From contig NC_089550.1 in NCBI RefSeq assembly GCF_040115645.1, positions 2,790,001 to 2,854,000 on the forward strand: DNA of 64,000 nt, in the 5' to 3' direction. Positions 10,101-22,620 of the stretch are shown here, in pieces. Source of the stretch: Euwallacea fornicatus (Eukaryota > Arthropoda > Insecta > Coleoptera > Curculionidae). Made by a program: the position numbers and the translations under genes. A model generated the notes under the pieces. The model worked only from the letters and a program-made list of their open reading frames with translations. It had not been told where the DNA came from and searched no databases. The stretch's first letter is position 1, and each line of letters begins with the position of its first letter.

Positions 10101-13100
10101 CTGTGAAAGTTACTATTTACAGTTATTGAAAAAAATCTGAAATCCGTCAAGAGAGAGCGAAGCAGTGGACTAAAATAAATGCCAAGCTTCTTATTGCCGT
10201 TACAAGATGGGTGATCAGTAAACTGTTATAAGCGTGCACCATGCCTCTTAACTTTAATTGTCCTAACTTTTTTAAGGGAAAAACATTCAATTTTTTTGTC
10301 AAATATTGTCAAATCAATGTTCTGACATTCAAGTGCACATAAATGTGGAAGAACGCGCCAATGTCGCTCTCGACATTGTTAGTCCGGGGTTGTCAATTAT
10401 TACATTTTTCATTGTTCATTCCTCAGTTATTATTACGCGAAATAACAGCTGATCGAACGGGTGAATCATTATAATATTGGCTAGGTAATTGACTAAGAGC
10501 CTTGAAAAGAAGCAAACAATGTCACGTTGACGATTATATAAGAGTGAGTTGAAAACACGAAATTAATTAGTCTGGCAATACCGGTTACATATTCTGGAGC
10601 ATCATGATAACATATTGGTTCATACGTAAAACGTAACTATATGTGAATACTTATTTTTATATTCTCCCCATTTGCCGTAGTTTTGTTCTAACAGAATAAA
10701 AAATAAACCATCATTACATACGATGACACAAATTGCTGTTATAAAATTAGCAAAAACTGTAAATATCAAACCGTTAGGAAACATCTGTGACAATGATAAT
10801 AAAAGATAACTTCCTACCTTCGCACTGTCCTTCAAATGCGCCATTGCTGGATCGTTGATGGGTTTTCCACTGGCCGCTTTAGTAGCATGGATGAGGTCCC
10901 CCAAAGCGCTGGCAACGTCACGGACAGCATTGATCAGCATCACTTGGGAATCCGGATTATCCGAGCCCAAGCTGGCAGCTCCAAGTTTTACTACTTCAGC
11001 CAGTTGCACTGAAATTACATTAATTCATTTTAAAGAAATTGCTAAAAGTTTGACGACAATGTTTTACTATAACGTAGATAACGTGTTGAACAATGGATGA
11101 TACAACGTTGCTACCTATGCTTTGAAGAAAACAGCTGTAGAAAATTTTGGCGAAATTCTATTATTGATATTTCGTGCTTTAGCCCTTATGGCGAGATATA
11201 TATATTTTAACTTTTAATCATGTCCGAAATTTCAAACCAGTAACACGAAAATCACGAAACGACGCTCTCTAAATTGAATGGAACAATATTTGCCATGTTA
11301 GCTTTAAAACAAAACACGGCATTCACTTTGCCAGATCTTATAACTTCAACCTACTAAATGATGGAAAATCTCACCTATTGTGGCCACTGAATTCTGAGCG
11401 GCAACGGCCAACTGTTCCTGCGAACTGGCAGCTCCCGCTACCAACGTCTTCGTGTCTTCTACTAACGCTTTGGCAGTCTTCAAAATGTTCTCCCTGTGAT
11501 CGGCAAAGGATTCGTTTTCGTTCTCGGGATTGAGGTTTCCCGCAGTTGCAAACATGATCGTGGTTTCGAGGTCCCCGATGATACCGGAAACCGTTGAGGC
11601 GGCATTGATGCACGCTTGCGTGCCCCTCGAGCCGCTCTGTAAGGTTGCTAGTACTGTGGCTACTTTCTCGGCCACGATGCGCGAACATTCACCCACTTCA
11701 CGTAAGTTGATGTCGTCTTTAGAGATAAGGCATTGGCCACTGGCTTGAACAAGGTCGACGCAGGCGCTGCCTAGTTGTTGGACCACCTAAAATAATCCAA
11801 AATCCACGTTAACAGTTCTCCCTAAATCGTTACCATAATTGACACTGTTAAGAATTATGCACTATAAAGTCTTAATCGACATGGCAACATTGCCATTCAC
11901 CGTAGTGCGTTATTTTTTATTATGTTTTTAATCATTTCAAGGTTTAAGCTTAAATATGGGAACGAACACACTTTTTTAAGCACTTAGATAGCACCACTCG
12001 TCTCCAATGTGACTCATTATTTGTTTTGGCCACCAACAGGCACAGGTACAGTTTCTGAATGGATTTTTATAATTGCAAAAAACCAAGCTTCAAAATATGT
12101 TTCATTTCGGAATTATTTCCACCAAGTTTCGCTCAGCTTCAAAGGTTACATACCTCTTTAAGTCTCATACCGACTTCGCCGTTGGTAGCGGCGGCTGCGG
12201 CTCCGATGCTGTCATTGGCCAGTTGAGTGTACTTATGGGATAGTTGTGCGCTGAGAGCGGCTAATTGTTGACTGTCAGTTGCGGCTTTGGTCGCCATTTC
12301 GCCTGAAACAACAAACTTATAATAATATTTTTTCCTTATAGGACAATTTCTGAAACAGGATAAATACATGGAACATATAATCGAAATTTGTTACCAAGTT
12401 TATATCATGACGATTTAAGTCACCTTTTATGCACTGCCGATAACTTACCGGAAATTTTGGCCACTTCCTTGGCACACTCCACCATCCTGGTTTGGTAATC
12501 GACATAATTGTCGCTATCTGATATAATGAGGGAAGCTCTGTGGTCCGATAAACGAGTAATGGCCCTAGTCAGATTATCGACAACACCAGACACTATTCCG
12601 CTTTGTGTTGAAATTATTTCCAGAGATTGAACCAAGTCCTGGATTGCTACTTTGGTTAAATCAGCAGTTTCATCTATATCTTGATGAATGTTTTTTGCCT
12701 AAACAGAGAAGTATCACCAAAAATTTTACAGAAATCCCTGTTAATAGTAAGAAAGTACTCACCTGCGGATTTCCTCCGCAATCTTTAGAGGAATACACGA
12801 ACTGCAACGCGCTCTCAGTAACAGATTTGGCCTGATTCAGCAATTGTTCTTGCTGTTTTGAATTGGTCATATTAGAAGCAGCACCGATAGTGCTTTGAAC
12901 CAATGGTTCGAAGTACTGGATCATCTGATTGACTGTGTGACCGATGTTTTCGGCCTCGAATTTAGCCGCGTGTCTCAACGGCTCGATTGTGTCCGTCAAC
13001 CCAGCTGCGGCTCTAAAAATTTCCAATTTAGATTCTAAAAATTCCGCATCAAAAATAATGCATTTTACCTTTCGACTTGTTGGCTGAAAATTGGCAAAGT

Positions 13101-16100
13101 AGCTGTTCTTCTTGGCTGCAAAGACTGAGAAACTGCATCCATATATGCAGCATCTAAAGTCTTCAGATGATTGGTCAATATTTGAGCCGCCTGTTCGCAC
13201 TCGTTACCACCAGGTGCGCTACTTCTGCAAATATGAAACTAAATAAAAAAAAAACCACTAAATATTTATGAAATTTACTATACCTAATATTGGCCACCAG
13301 TTCCTTCATGGAGTCAGAGACATCTTTGGAGCATTTGGCGAATTGTTGCCATGTTGATGGGTCTTTAGGCATTACAATCAAGTTTTTAGCGGATGATATG
13401 ACAGAGCAGGAACTGTCAATAAGGCGATTTCCTGCACCGACTATGGGTTTCTGAGCTTCGCGAGCCTGAGGTGATATTTTTGCTGGGATAGTAACGAACT
13501 CGCTCGAACTAGCATAGACGCACAAATCTTCAACGGCATCTGATAAATTTATTGAAATAGTTAATTATCAAATAAGAAAGTTCTTAGTGGTGTTTATCTA
13601 TGGCTTACAAAAAACTTTTCTAGGAATATTGAACTGATGCCTTTAAAAATACACTAACATGAAAGAAAAATTACTCCGAATTTTTGGCGTCAATTTGGAA
13701 GGACGTTTTTTTAAAGGAATTTTAAAAGATTGAAGTCGATTTTTACCTAGTAGGGGCCTCGTGGCTTCGGCGCAACGCCTTCTATTTAGCTCGCTGTAAT
13801 CAGCGTCCAAAGCCTTAATTTCCTTTACGAGAGCCGAGGTAGAGTTTGCGACAGCCTTGGCACTTTGCACAAACTGGCGTTTTGCGACGGGATTTGTGGT
13901 TTTTGAACTTGCCACTCTGAAACATTAAATCAAAATTATTGAAACACATTGTCTAAAGTTGCAAATATTATATAAATGAAGTTTAATCGTGGTACGATAA
14001 ATCAGAAAAGTGGTAACTTTCAGTTAATTTTTATTCAAACATATTTGTCGTTAATGAGTGTTTCTTACCGGCATGAATTGCACAAGGCACTTGTATGCTT
14101 GGCAATAGTAGTAGCCGCTTCCAAAACTTGTTTCTGAGGACTTGCTCCCATAGTTAGGGCTTCACAACCCTTTTTAATTGCTTGGGATGCCCTGGCGAAT
14201 TGGGCTTGATCAACGAGCCCTGGTCTGCCTGCTATAGAGCTGCTATCAGATGCTCCAACCTATTAACGAAAAGACAAATAATATTATAAATTCATTCGAA
14301 ATTATTTATGGATTTAGGACAAAATTAGTGACGGAATTTTTCTGGTGATTTCCTGCTAAGACAAAAATCAGTTTCGCAGCTTACCAAATAGGCTGTCTGG
14401 GCCGACGTTTCCACCAACGAACAAATAGCGCTGCTGAAACTCTTAATGTGATCCGAAAACTTTTCGTGTTCCGAATGTCTGGCGGTGTTGGTCATCCCTG
14501 TGAGTGCTTCCCCGAGCACTTTACTCTTTTCTATCACACAGTCGAGCGACTCAAAGTAGGAGCAATCGTTGACGGGTTCGCTGGGTTTCTCCAGCAAATA
14601 TCGCATCGCTTGGATCTTCCTTATCGCGTTGTCGCACTCAGTTTGACCGGGAGCGTTCGAGGTGCACACGTTAACCAAGTGATTGATGCTGTCTGTCACG
14701 GCTCTATAATAATATTCGAAATCAAATCGTAATTAAGATCCTCTTCTAATAAAATAAAAACAAAGAACATTAAATATTCGAATTTTATTATAAATCTTAC
14801 CTTGCGGCGGCAGCTAACTGATTTTTGCCGTTCGGCAAAGTGGGATCCGCAGAAAGAGATTTAGCAGTGGTTAGTAAGGCACTTGATGACGTGGAAACGG
14901 TCTTCAATGATTGAACCATTTCGGTACGGATGTCCGGCTCGGTGGTTTCCCCCGCCATTTCCATGGAGACGCGTAGGAGGTCATAAAAGGCTGACGAAAA
15001 GTCTTTGGAAGAAGAGGCTAATTGGATCTAAAACAAACATAAACATTTCTCTAAGGTCAAGGTGCAGGTTCACAGATGTGACACAAACAACAACGTCAAA
15101 TCCAAAATGTAAATAGATGTTCCTTTACTCGTTCCCCTGGTGAAAAACGACATACGCAAAAGAAGTTTCTTGATGGAGAACAAGGAAGCCGGATGCTAAT
15201 TGTATCAAGGAACGGGAAGAATTAGATATTTCACTACGTGGAATCCATTTATGTTTAAAGGTGGATTTCCATTAGTCACTCATATTGATCAATAGTATCA
15301 TAGAATCGACGATAATGATGTTGATATTAATTACGACCAAATGACACATTTACGAATCAAAATAAAACTTACCGGGTTATCAACAGAGTGTACAACTCCT
15401 GCGCTGGCTTGATCTAAATTTGCCGCGGCAGTGGTGAGTTCCTGCTGCAATTCTCCGTAACTTTTATTCGTTGAAGGGAACTCTCCGGAATTTATGCTAG
15501 AAGTCCATTCTATTATGTTAGTTATAGCAGCGTCGACATCTCTCTGACCAGGCAGACACCCGATAGTGCGTTGCAACGCTGCTTGCACGTTCTTAGCAGT
15601 TCTTTGCAATGTTGGGGTGGTGTCCACGGTGTACAAACTCTGGTAAGACTCTTCCAAAAGTTTAGCAGAGTGGGTGAGGACATCTTGACCTAATAGAAGC
15701 ACATTAAACTAACTGCGCTTGCAATGATAGTAATGTCATGTTTTATGATAACAATTTTAATCAAAATGGAGATATGAGTAGCTTTATTTCTTGACAAGAG
15801 ATTTTATCTATTTATAGTTAGAAAGATCGCGAATTACATAAAAAAGCTTAAAGATAATTCGTTAAGTTTAGTTCAGGTTATGATAACTGAAATCAATATC
15901 AATAAGTACGACACTTGAGTGGATTTAAAATATTCGTAAAAAACAGTCATCAAATCTAATGAAATTACATTGTAGCTGGCAACACTGAACACGCATCAAA
16001 ACATAACGTACCCGAATGGATAATTTTTCTTTTCAAATCTGGGTTATCACTTGTGGCAGCGATACACCTAACCGCCCCCGTGAAATTGCTCAAACTATGC

Positions 16101-19100
16101 GCAGTATCTCTTGCCGCCTGCGAGTTGTACATTTCATTGCCTTGGGCTGTGGCACTCAAGAGCTGCGCCACCTATTGACACACCAAATAAGTCCACCATT
16201 CAACGGCTCGATGCACTAAACCCACCCCTTGATTGACCATTTTACTGCTGGCAATGAGCTGCTGCGCCCCCTTTTCGGCAGAATCGCCTGGAAGCGGCCG
16301 TAACCTGTGTTCTTCAACGGCTCTTTCGAATTCCCGTAATTCTTCTTGCAAGTCGTCGATCAGCTGAGCTGGACCGTCCAGGCCGAGTCCTTGCAATGTA
16401 GGCTTAGCTCGACTGATAGCGTTACGTAAATCGCTCAAGTCGGAGTTGAGCTGATGACTGGTTAAGGACAATTGCTCGGTGATTGATTGGTCGATTAATG
16501 TGGGTAGCACCGTGCGGGATGTTTGAACAAAGTGAGTTGCGGGCTACAGAAGAAAACAGGTGATTAATTTCGAGTAATTTCATTGCGATTTAATAAATTA
16601 TTAAAAGTACGGGGCTGCTCAAAGTAAGATACAGCACTATAGCAATTTTCAAGTAATGTATCAATTAAAGATTCTGAAATTTAAGAATACAACCAATGAT
16701 CCCGCGCCCCATTCCACCCGTTAAAAGTTTCTTTTTTTAGAACGTACAATGCTGAATACTACAAACTTTGTTATAGACAGGAAGTTTCTTGGAATCAAAC
16801 TAATTGACCCACTGCATGCTTATTCTAGCATATTAACCCTGATCTTTAACGGCACTACCAAACAACTTACATGCAAAAACACTTCGGCGACATACATGAG
16901 CTCACTTTGAGCATTTGTATCGTCAGGGTTGGCTCCGTTGTGTTTGATTGATTCGACTAAAGGTGGAATCTGCTCGGCTAACTCTCTAGTGTCCTGAATG
17001 AGAGCTTCGCGAGTGGCCGCGTTAGAGTTATACTCGTGGCTGGCTTGGGCAGCTGATATGCATTGCGTGGCCGATGAAATAGCTTTACGAGCGCAGGCCT
17101 ATAAAAACAATATTCACTTACTAAAAAATTTCAGACACAAAAATTGCTACTCTTACCTGCACTCTATCAATCAGTTTCGCCCTCAAAGCGGGGGTAGTGG
17201 CGGCCACAATAGTCACATCCCTGAGATCCTCCGCGGTTCTTCTCAGCTGGTCTTGACGTTTTATATCATGAGGATACTCCGTGCATTGCCTGGCTGCTTC
17301 CACCTAAAATTCATAAATTAAATCTTGAGATATATACCCGCACAATTCGCGTACTCACCATCCTGGCAGTGGCATCAGCCAAAGTCTTGGCTGCAGCCAA
17401 CAATCTTCTATGGATATCTGTATTGGCGGGCTGACTTTCCGCCTCACCTTTAATGCTTTGGATAAGTTGGGCGGTGGCGTTGCCCAAACGTCTCGCTTGA
17501 CGGACCTGTGAATAAGAAATAAATTGCCAAAATGGAGCATTTTTTAAGTTAATAACTAACCATTTCGTTGGCATCTCCAGTGGCTGCAGATATCTTGTCT
17601 GTAGCCGTGTAAATCTCTTCGACGCTCTGCTCCTGCACCGACTCCTTGGCCTTCTCCCTTGGACCGAACTTAATGTGGTTCAAAAGATCGTTTAGGGATC
17701 TGTAAATAACATTTAAGATCTGTGAAGTTTTTTTTAATTTTCTTCCATAAATAAATTTGTTACTTTACGATTCATTTAGTTAAAAAAGAAAGCCGACAAA
17801 TTTTGTTAGCGCCTGTAGAGGAAAGATTACAATTGTTCTGTGAATCCAAAATGATATAAATAATAGAATTTGAGATTCACCTCGTTACTTCAGCAGCGGC
17901 CTCGTTTAACTTGCTATTCAAATCCTCATCCGGCGTTGCCTCGTTGCAAATACCCACTAGATTCTCCACAGCTTTGGCCACTTCCCTCACGGCCGCTGTC
18001 AACTGTTCCTGACAAGCAGGCGACTGGATAGTGGGAGCCACTACTTTGGCACATGCAACCAGTTGCGACGTTGCCAGAGCGCATTGCGTCGCCGCTCCGA
18101 TTACCCGGTTTTGAGTTGGCTGATCGTCGCAAGACGCCGCTATGTTCTTGGCTTTCAGCACTAAAGCGGCTGTGGTATTGGCTACCGCCTTGGCCAGAGC
18201 CAGAAGGAGGTCTTGAAGCTCTTTGTTTTCGGCGGTATCTTCACCAATTGTGGCCAGGACTTGGGTGCTGGCCTCTCCCACCCTGGAGGCAGCGTTGAGG
18301 AGACTTTGGCGTGGCTAAAATTACCCAATGTTCAACAATTACTTTGCCTTATGTGTTTGTGTGTGGACAGTGAATTTTCAACCAATTTGGAGGAGCTTAA
18401 ACCAATTTTATAACCAATTCATTCAACTCTATTACTCACCTCTTTCGATTCGGGTTCGGCTGCTTTGAGTAGGTCGCTAAAGGCCTTGCACAAGTGTCTA
18501 GTGGCATCCAGTAGCTTATCTCCCATGTTGGAATCGTCGGTAAACGCAATAATCTTTTTTACTTCTTTAGTCATTTCCGGCAAATTGCTTCCAATTGTCG
18601 TAATAGCTGCTCCTACAGCATGATGATCTACTTCATCCGGGGCCATAGTCAAAGTTACAACCTACGAACAACCATCTAGATTCGAATAGACCAGAGAAAA
18701 CGATATACCTGGGCAGTGGCAGCATTCATCGCAGCAATTTGGCTGCCCACGTTCTGCTTGCTCGTATCCAACGTGACTTGCTTCCATTTCTTAGCTCCAG
18801 CATCGCTGCCAATCTCCGGATAATGCGCTTTCCTGTCCAGCTCAAGCTCGGACTCTTTGATCTTGACTTGTGTCGCCTCGATTGTGGACACGAGGGCGCG
18901 TTGCGGGTCGGACATGAGGGAGTGAATTTTGGTTTCGCGGTAAGACTACGTGAATTGGGTTATTAATAATTGAGGGTTTAGATGATTTGTAAATAGATTG
19001 CGTGATTAATGGAAGTGGTATTTTTACACACTTGTCTGGATATGTACAAGTTGCAAAATGTCACTCGGCATGCCTTTTTACTATGCAAAATCCTATACAG

Positions 19101-22100
19101 TAAAAAACGGAAAAAAGCTATATGTACCTACTCTGTCACCTCGTCCTTGAAAGACATGGAAAAGAAGAAAGGTAGTGTTAATATACATTGTTAATAGGTT
19201 CTTAATTGTTTCGATGTTATACGTAAATTTATGATTGGGTAGGGTGCTTTAAGTCTCGCTTTCGATAAAGAGATAACAAATACAAACTAATGTGTAAGTA
19301 GTGGTCCGATATAAATGGTAAAAAAATTAGTTTTGCTTCCTTCATTTCCTATTTGATTCGACATAAATGTTTAAAATACAAAAGTACATAATTCCAGCAC
19401 CAGTGACCCTTGAGACCACACACGAATATGCATAGGGTCTCCCAAATTAACTGCAGGATTATTTGCTGTTCTTTAAACGGAAACAGTTCTTCGAAAACGC
19501 AACTTTTACAGTTTCAAGATGACGTTACATATGTCAGACCTACTGTAGATAATTTTGGAAGCAACAGAAAATAAACATTGTAAAATAAAAAATAACCACG
19601 AAATCCCTTTTAGTAAATGAGTATACACATTTATGTCATACTAAAATTCATATTAAAATGTTAATTTATAACGAATTAGCAAATTTCAAGACCAATTCTG
19701 GGACTAAAAAGTTATTTGACACTTTCAAGTGTGCTCTAAATGATTTTGGAATTAGTCGAGTTACACCGGCATTAAATTTAGTATGAGTAAGTGTAAGAAT
19801 AATCAAACAAATCGAAAGTTTCCTCCTCCTCCAAAGGAGTTGGCTCCCATACCAATAAAATCTCTTTTAAATAGAGCTCTTCCTTTGACGTAGTGATCTA
19901 AAAAAAGTAAAATAACAACCCATTTCAATACATCTTTTCACTGATTAATCCATACCTCAAATTTCACTTTTTTTAATGTCATTAATGTGGTACTTTTGGT
20001 GCTTAAATAGAGGACAGTTGAGTGTTGTTTAAACATCTAATAATTACTTGTAGAAAATAAAGCGCCATGTCCCAAAACCTTCAGAACTAATTACATGTAT
20101 CATCGAAATACGCTGAGTATTAAACGTTAAGAGAATATTAGTATTAGTACTCAAACACCATGTTAGAACCAATATGAATTAATAGGACTTCCTCCTAAAT
20201 GTCATCGGGCTTACCGTTATAGGAGGCGTGTGCGCCAAGTTCGCTTGCCCACTTATAGTGGTCAGCTTCGCGCTCTCCATGGCGCCCATATGAATTTGTC
20301 TTTCACCTAGTCGAATTGAAAAAAAAAACTAACTACGAACTAAAAAAAACTGCTTAAGGGCTAATTATCCTTGAAACTTTCATTTCCAGATAATTTTCAC
20401 GAATTTATTTTTTACAGCAATTATTCACCTGACAAACTTACCTACAGACTGATTTGTTGACGTTAAAACCTTTTAGAGACTTACCGGAATCTGCGTTTCT
20501 TATGACGGCAGGCTTGGATATCGAATGTACGTCCATTTTACCCAGATTGTTGCTCTCATGTTGAATAATGGAAGCCCTAGAGGTGAAAAGTTATTAAATA
20601 GATTTTATTATTATTTAAACACGCACTTATGGGGGGCGACACTTTCCTCGAACATGGTTGAACCCTCATCGCCGTGTATTCCAAAGTGGTCTTTGGCTTG
20701 TTTTTTCTTGAGGATAATATCGATGTAGCCTGCGATAATCTGCTGGATTTGCTCAGCTTCGGTGGTTTGTACTGAGTAGTATTGGTCGGAATAATCTCCA
20801 AAATCCAGGGTGAAGGTATTAGGAGACGCTCCCCAGCTAAATATATTACCAGAAATGAGTAAGTAAACAAATTATCTAATAAGAAAAATAAATTAAAGCA
20901 CTTACCGCCTCACAGTTGTCAACGGCCACGTTTGCATCGTTTCCTTAGTTTTCTCATCCAATCTTAACACCGAATCCTTAGTAACTCCAAGAAGCCGAGG
21001 CACCAGCTTATTCTTTCCTTTCATTTTCTCCTTCACCAAAAAGAAGGTTACTCCATAGGTCGGCAAAGATCTAGCTGTTTTCGTGTACTTGACCTTGGCA
21101 TCGAGCTCATTCATCCCAAGACACTTTTTATGCTCCTGGAAAACCTTCTTCTCAATTCCCTTCATCTTCATGTAGGACTGTGGTAGCAACTCTTTCAAAT
21201 CCAAAAAGCCCGGTTTGTGTTTGGTTTCGTTGTAGTCCCCGAACTGTATTTGACATTGAATCCCTGCGAATTCGCACGCCTTGTCTTGGGTAATCGGATG
21301 CGTTCCGTTCACAATGGCATCTCTGGCTTGAACATAGAGCAAATTCAGCTGCACCGGGTCTCTAGAGTCGATATTCTGGTCCGAAAAGAAGAATTTGCGG
21401 CGCAGCAACACTGTTGTGTACTCATCTATGCCCTGCTCTCGAAGAGTTTTTGAAGGATCTAGCCAATGAACTTCGTCATCTGTGTGCAACTTCCTTCGCA
21501 ATTGCTCCATCTTCGCGTCTCTTTCCGCACGTTCCTCTTTTTTCCTCTTTAATGTCAAAGTGCTATAATTCTTATTCTCGATGTTGTTCTCTTGACTGTC
21601 CAAGTCTTCTAGTACCAGGGAGTATTCGTCGTGGTTGGTGATTCCCAATTTGGCGCAAATAACCACCATGAGGTTCGCTACAATTTGGGAGTCGTCCACT
21701 AGCATGGTTTTTACGGTTCCTGGAAATATTTCTGTGTGAGGAATAACGAAGGATTTTATATAAATGGTGAGTTCTTTTAAACGAGTCTTTTGCTGGCCAA
21801 AAAACGGTTGGGCATCGTAATGTATTTAATTGACTGGCTTCTACTAGTATTTTTTTTTAAATCTGAATAAATATTGGGAATATCGAAACCTGTCAATATA
21901 CACAAGAGACCTGTCAAACTTGTCAATACACACAAAATAAGTTATGGAAGTGACTGTTATTTTTTAACCGGTAGCTTCCTAATTAAAGTCTGATAAGGTT
22001 ACACGGAAATAACAGACCTTTCCGAGATGCAAAATAAAAATGTTCCAAACTTGCCATCAAGCATTGCCACCTTCAGGATCCTCATCTTTTTGCGGTAGCA

Positions 22101-22389
22101 AATGGTATCCCCGTTTTTCAAGATGTAGTACTCCAAATTTCGCGCAGGTTCCAGCCACACTCCTGTGGTGTTGTCTTCATCGGTGAGGAAAAGGCCATAC
22201 TCCTGGGCTACATTAGAACATCATTCCCTGCTGACCTTACTTCTTCTGTAGGTACTTACGTTGCCCAATGGCCTCCGTGCATTTTTCTCTAATAATTCTG
22301 CAGGCATCGTGGACAGTGGTCGAGGGAATGAAAACGATGGTCTTCGTAACGTTGCTGTCCACAATGTTGACTCGCAGTGAGAGAGACAT
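5318..22389 (-). CDS. rhea: Talin, integrin-actin adaptor (35 coding exons, complete)
   Basis: Cytoskeletal protein that activates integrins and ties them to actin. Exons: 22389-22260, 22207-22055, 21719-20906, 20836-20627, 20576-20485, 20306-20215, 18945-18709, 18661-18440, 18314-17881, 17699-17561, 17505-17359, 17303-17157, 17098-16871, 16543-16226, 16171-16012, 15689-15373, 15027-14801, 14703-14385, 14259-14069, 13916-13747, 13539-13284, 13224-13069, 13012-12763, 12698-12449, 12302-12154, 11786-11375, 11008-10818, 9318-9202, 9149-9017, 8959-8574, 7901-7643, 7591-7390, 7333-7191, 7134-7071, 6464-5318. Total 8862 nt, 2953 residues, every phase consistent. Residues 1-435 are the FERM head, including KLHTDDEVHWLD, FSDQNIDSRDPVQLNLLYVQ and F3 RRWGASPNTFTLDFGDY. 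Residues 497-2550 are the rod, ending in I/LWEQ blocks such as FDEMILEAAKSI and KQVASSTAHLLVACKVKA and the dimerisation helix MVGGIAQEIDAQTE. A Tyr/Ser-rich tail follows. The start MSLSLRVNIV matches the F0 start. Introns over 300 bp (6465-7070, 7902-8573, 9319-10817, 11009-11374, 11787-12153, 15690-16011, 16544-16870, 18946-20214, 21720-22054) hold nothing else firm except the alternative exons listed separately. Confidence 0.97.
6582..6622 (-). other. rhea: Candidate alternative terminal exon of talin (short C-terminus)
   Basis: Within the intron between exons 34 and 35 there is a good acceptor (ttttttaacag-type, AG at 6624-6623). It is followed by a frame reading SANLKEQRKVNV and a stop at 6584-6582. 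Exon 33 ends with one base (A), so splicing 33 directly to this exon gives ...KYKLK-M-SANLKEQRKVNV-stop. An ATTAAA hexamer (6556-6551) lies about 25 bases past the stop. The product would end near where vertebrate talin ends. This is prediction only; an alternative reading is a 29-nt cassette with a donor at CGCAAG|GTGAAT. Confidence 0.35.
9727..9882 (-). other. rhea: Candidate alternative terminal exon of talin (acidic end, no actin-binding domain)
   Basis: In the 1.5-kb intron between exons 27 and 28, an acceptor (gattggttgaccag, AG at 9884-9883) opens a phase-0 frame of 51 codons. It starts VCDSDTDWWISDQEEELLRL, ends IIKCLVATP and stops at 9729-9727. Exon 27 ends in phase 0, so the join is in frame. 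Codon third positions are G/C-rich, unlike the AT-rich intron around it. AATAAA on the minus strand (9591-9586) lies about 136 bases past the stop. Talin made this way would have 2188 residues and lack R12, R13 and the dimerisation helix. A separate nested gene is the main alternative, but I found no upstream minus-strand first exon for one. Confidence 0.4.
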
Positions 22390-22413
22390 CGTCGTTTGTT
22401 GTATACTTTCTTT

Positions 22414-22620
22414 CTGGAAGAAAGTGAAAATTTAGTGTCAGCCAAGAGAGGGTGGCTACGCCAATGGACCACTAAGCAGGGATGCTGAGTTGCCGGGCAA
22501 CGCGTCGTACGGCGTCGTCGGTCGAGCCGGCGTCGCTCGGGGCGCCGTTTCGGCGTCGTGTCAACCCAACGAGCGCAATCGATAGATGGCTCCGAGTGAA
22601 ATAGACAGGGTGAAATACAC
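22414..22620 (-). promoter_or_regulatory. Talin 5' region: GC-rich, CpG-dense putative promoter or 5' exon
   Basis: A strong acceptor (ctttcttccag, AG at 22415-22414) lies 24 bases before the talin ATG, so the 5' UTR is probably spliced. Just upstream, 22485-22590 is GC-rich with many CpG. It contains GTTGCCGGGCAAC, a perfect inverted repeat of the RFX X-box type, and ATCGATAG. This is the best local candidate for promoter or noncoding first exon; more distal candidates lie near 27.3 and 31.3 kb. Confidence 0.4.

Noticed and set aside
10238..10340. Small plus-strand frame of 33 codons starting in good ATG context inside a talin intron
   Set aside because: Too short, with no homology and no other gene-like signals.
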